DNA from: Oceanibium sediminis
GTDB lineage: Bacteria > Pseudomonadota > Alphaproteobacteria > Rhodobacterales > Rhodobacteraceae
NCBI RefSeq assembly: GCF_003265325.1
Contig: NZ_QGNX01000002.1
Location: 372,001 to 436,000, forward strand
Length of the DNA stretch: 64,000 nucleotides
Direction of reading: 5' to 3'
In this document: piece after piece, positions 63,269-64,000 of the stretch
How positions within the stretch are numbered: the stretch's first letter is position 1
Layout of the letters: the number at the start of each line of letters is the position of its first letter
Position numbers and translations under genes: made by a program
The notes under the pieces: generated by a model
The model's input: only the letters and a program-made list of their open reading frames with translations
Databases searched by the model: none
What the model was told of the DNA's origin: nothing

Positions 63269-64000
63269 CTATTCCTGGCGGCGGAAAAGGCCCAATCCCT
63301 CGCCGTCGAGATGCTCGACCCGCATCTCGAGCGGCACACCCGAAGCCCCGGTGCCGAAGGACACCCGCGATACGGAGCCGGCCGGCTGGTTTTCGGTCAT
63401 CGGGTGGACGACGAAACTGTCCCCGTCCCAATGGGTCATCCGCAAAGCCTCGGCCCGGGGGCCGACACTCAGCACCAGACCGTCTTCGGTTTCCGAGACG
63501 GTCGCCGGGCCGAAATAGGTATTCTCGTAACGCCCGGCATAGGCCGCCGCCGGTTGCGCCGGTGCGGGATCCGCCAGCGGCGTCGCGCCATGCAGTTCAC
63601 CGAAGGGGGCTGACAGCGGCGTCATGAACGGGCGGTAAGCCGCCAGCCAGTCACGCTCCGCCACGCCCAACTCCGCACGGTCGAGGAACGTAGCCGAGAT
63701 CGCCTCGGGCGCGCCGACGGGCAGCGCGTTGCTCAGCACCACGATCCCGAGGTCGAGATCCGGGATCATGCTGAAACTGGCCGAAGCGCCAAGGGCGAAG
63801 GCACCGGAATGGCTCAGAACCACGCGGCCCGAGGGCCGGGTGCCGACGTTGAACCCGTAGCCATAGGTGCTCGTGCGTGCGCCCAACTGCATTGAGGATC
63901 CGCTGATGGCCTGCGGCGACAGGGCCGGCAGCAACGCCTCCTCGGATACCAGGCGCTCAGGTCCGGCGGTTCCGCCCGCCAGCACCATCCGCATCCAGAG
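63269..64000 (-). CDS. Serine beta-lactamase-family hydrolase, 5' part outside the window
   Basis: This is the C-terminal portion of a class C beta-lactamase/penicillin-binding-like protein; the frame is open to the window edge (at least 243 residues). The HSGAFALGASASFSMIPDLDLGIVVLSNAL block is the third catalytic motif region (H-S-G replacing K-T-G) of this family. The tail (YAGRYENTYFGPATVSETEDGLVLSVG) is a lipocalin-like DUF3471-type domain. The SxxK and YxN motifs would lie upstream, outside or at the edge. The physiological substrate is unknown; many members are esterases or peptidases rather than antibiotic-degrading enzymes. Confidence 0.8.
   Translation of the reverse strand, partial: LWMRMVLAGGTAGPERLVSEEALLPALSPQAISGSSMQLGARTSTYGYGFNVGTRPSGRVVLSHSGAFALGASASFSMIPDLDLGIVVLSNALPVGAPEAISATFLDRAELGVAERDWLAAYRPFMTPLSAPFGELHGATPLADPAPAQPAAAYAGRYENTYFGPATVSETEDGLVLSVGPRAEALRMTHWDGDSFVVHPMTENQPAGSVSRVSFGTGASGVPLEMRVEHLDGEGLGLFRRQE

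Noticed and set aside
63269-64000. Antibiotic-resistance beta-lactamase
   Set aside because: Only the C-terminal part is visible, the third motif is HSG rather than KTG, and a DUF3471-type tail is attached; this is a general serine-hydrolase relative.

Overview
The window is high-GC DNA that most likely comes from a Rhodobacteraceae (Roseobacter/Paracoccus-type) alphaproteobacterium. I infer this from gene content and order, not from a database search. The pointers are a tRNA-His without the extra G-1 base, a small DUF6324-type protein, an MmcB-type protein, a popZ-like/tolC/pcm block with valS on the same strand nearby, a GAAC-N7-GAAC motif of the alphaproteobacterial SOS type, and several periplasmic-binding-protein importers (ABC and TRAP). 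Genes are packed, often with 4-bp ATGA or GTGA overlaps. No insertion sequence, integrase, prophage or CRISPR array was recognised.

Layout. 0-0.9 kb: the end of an mmcB-like gene, a DUF6324 gene and tRNA-His. 0.95-6.4 kb (minus): a complete Dpp/Opp-type peptide importer. 6.6-11.9 kb (plus): a divergent MarR regulator heading a cassette of creatininase-like hydrolase, ketopantoate-reductase-like protein, SDR, M20 peptidase and EamA exporter. 11.9-15.7 kb: a polysaccharide pyruvyl transferase and two tandem O-antigen-ligase/Wzy-like membrane proteins. 15.7-31.4 kb: mostly housekeeping genes (efp, two tandem cpdB paralogues, an inositol-monophosphatase-family gene, ygfZ-like, aminotransferases, aldo/keto reductase, drug exporter, valS) plus a BNR-repeat gene broken by a frameshift. 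31.6-41.4 kb: an orphan molybdenum hydroxylase large subunit, phhA with its divergent Lrp regulator, a DUF2235 hydrolase, a membrane-anchored cytochrome c with eight 48-bp coding repeats, then popZ-like, tolC and pcm. 41.6 kb: tRNA-Cys.

From tRNA-Cys to about 63 kb the content turns to catabolism. The first block (42.1-50.2 kb) is a DUF1537 acid-sugar kinase, a RuBisCO-like protein, an NAD-dependent epimerase-family dehydrogenase, a three-part TRAP importer, a divergent FadR-type GntR regulator with a clear operator, and a class II aldolase-type decarboxylase. The likely job is uptake, oxidation, phosphorylation and decarboxylation of an acid sugar, with the RuBisCO-like step unassigned. The second block (50.2-63.0 kb) is a Ugp-type ABC importer co-transcribed with a DUF1868 2H-phosphoesterase-like protein and an inositol-monophosphatase-family protein, a divergent ROK regulator, two sugar-porter MFS proteins, a GMC oxidoreductase and a DegT-family aminotransferase. 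This is consistent with handling a phosphorylated sugar or cyclitol and with alcohol/ketone/amine interconversion. The window ends inside a serine beta-lactamase-family gene.

The two neighbouring catabolic blocks, particularly the RuBisCO-like/DUF1537/TRAP cluster, are the best candidates for an undescribed pathway.
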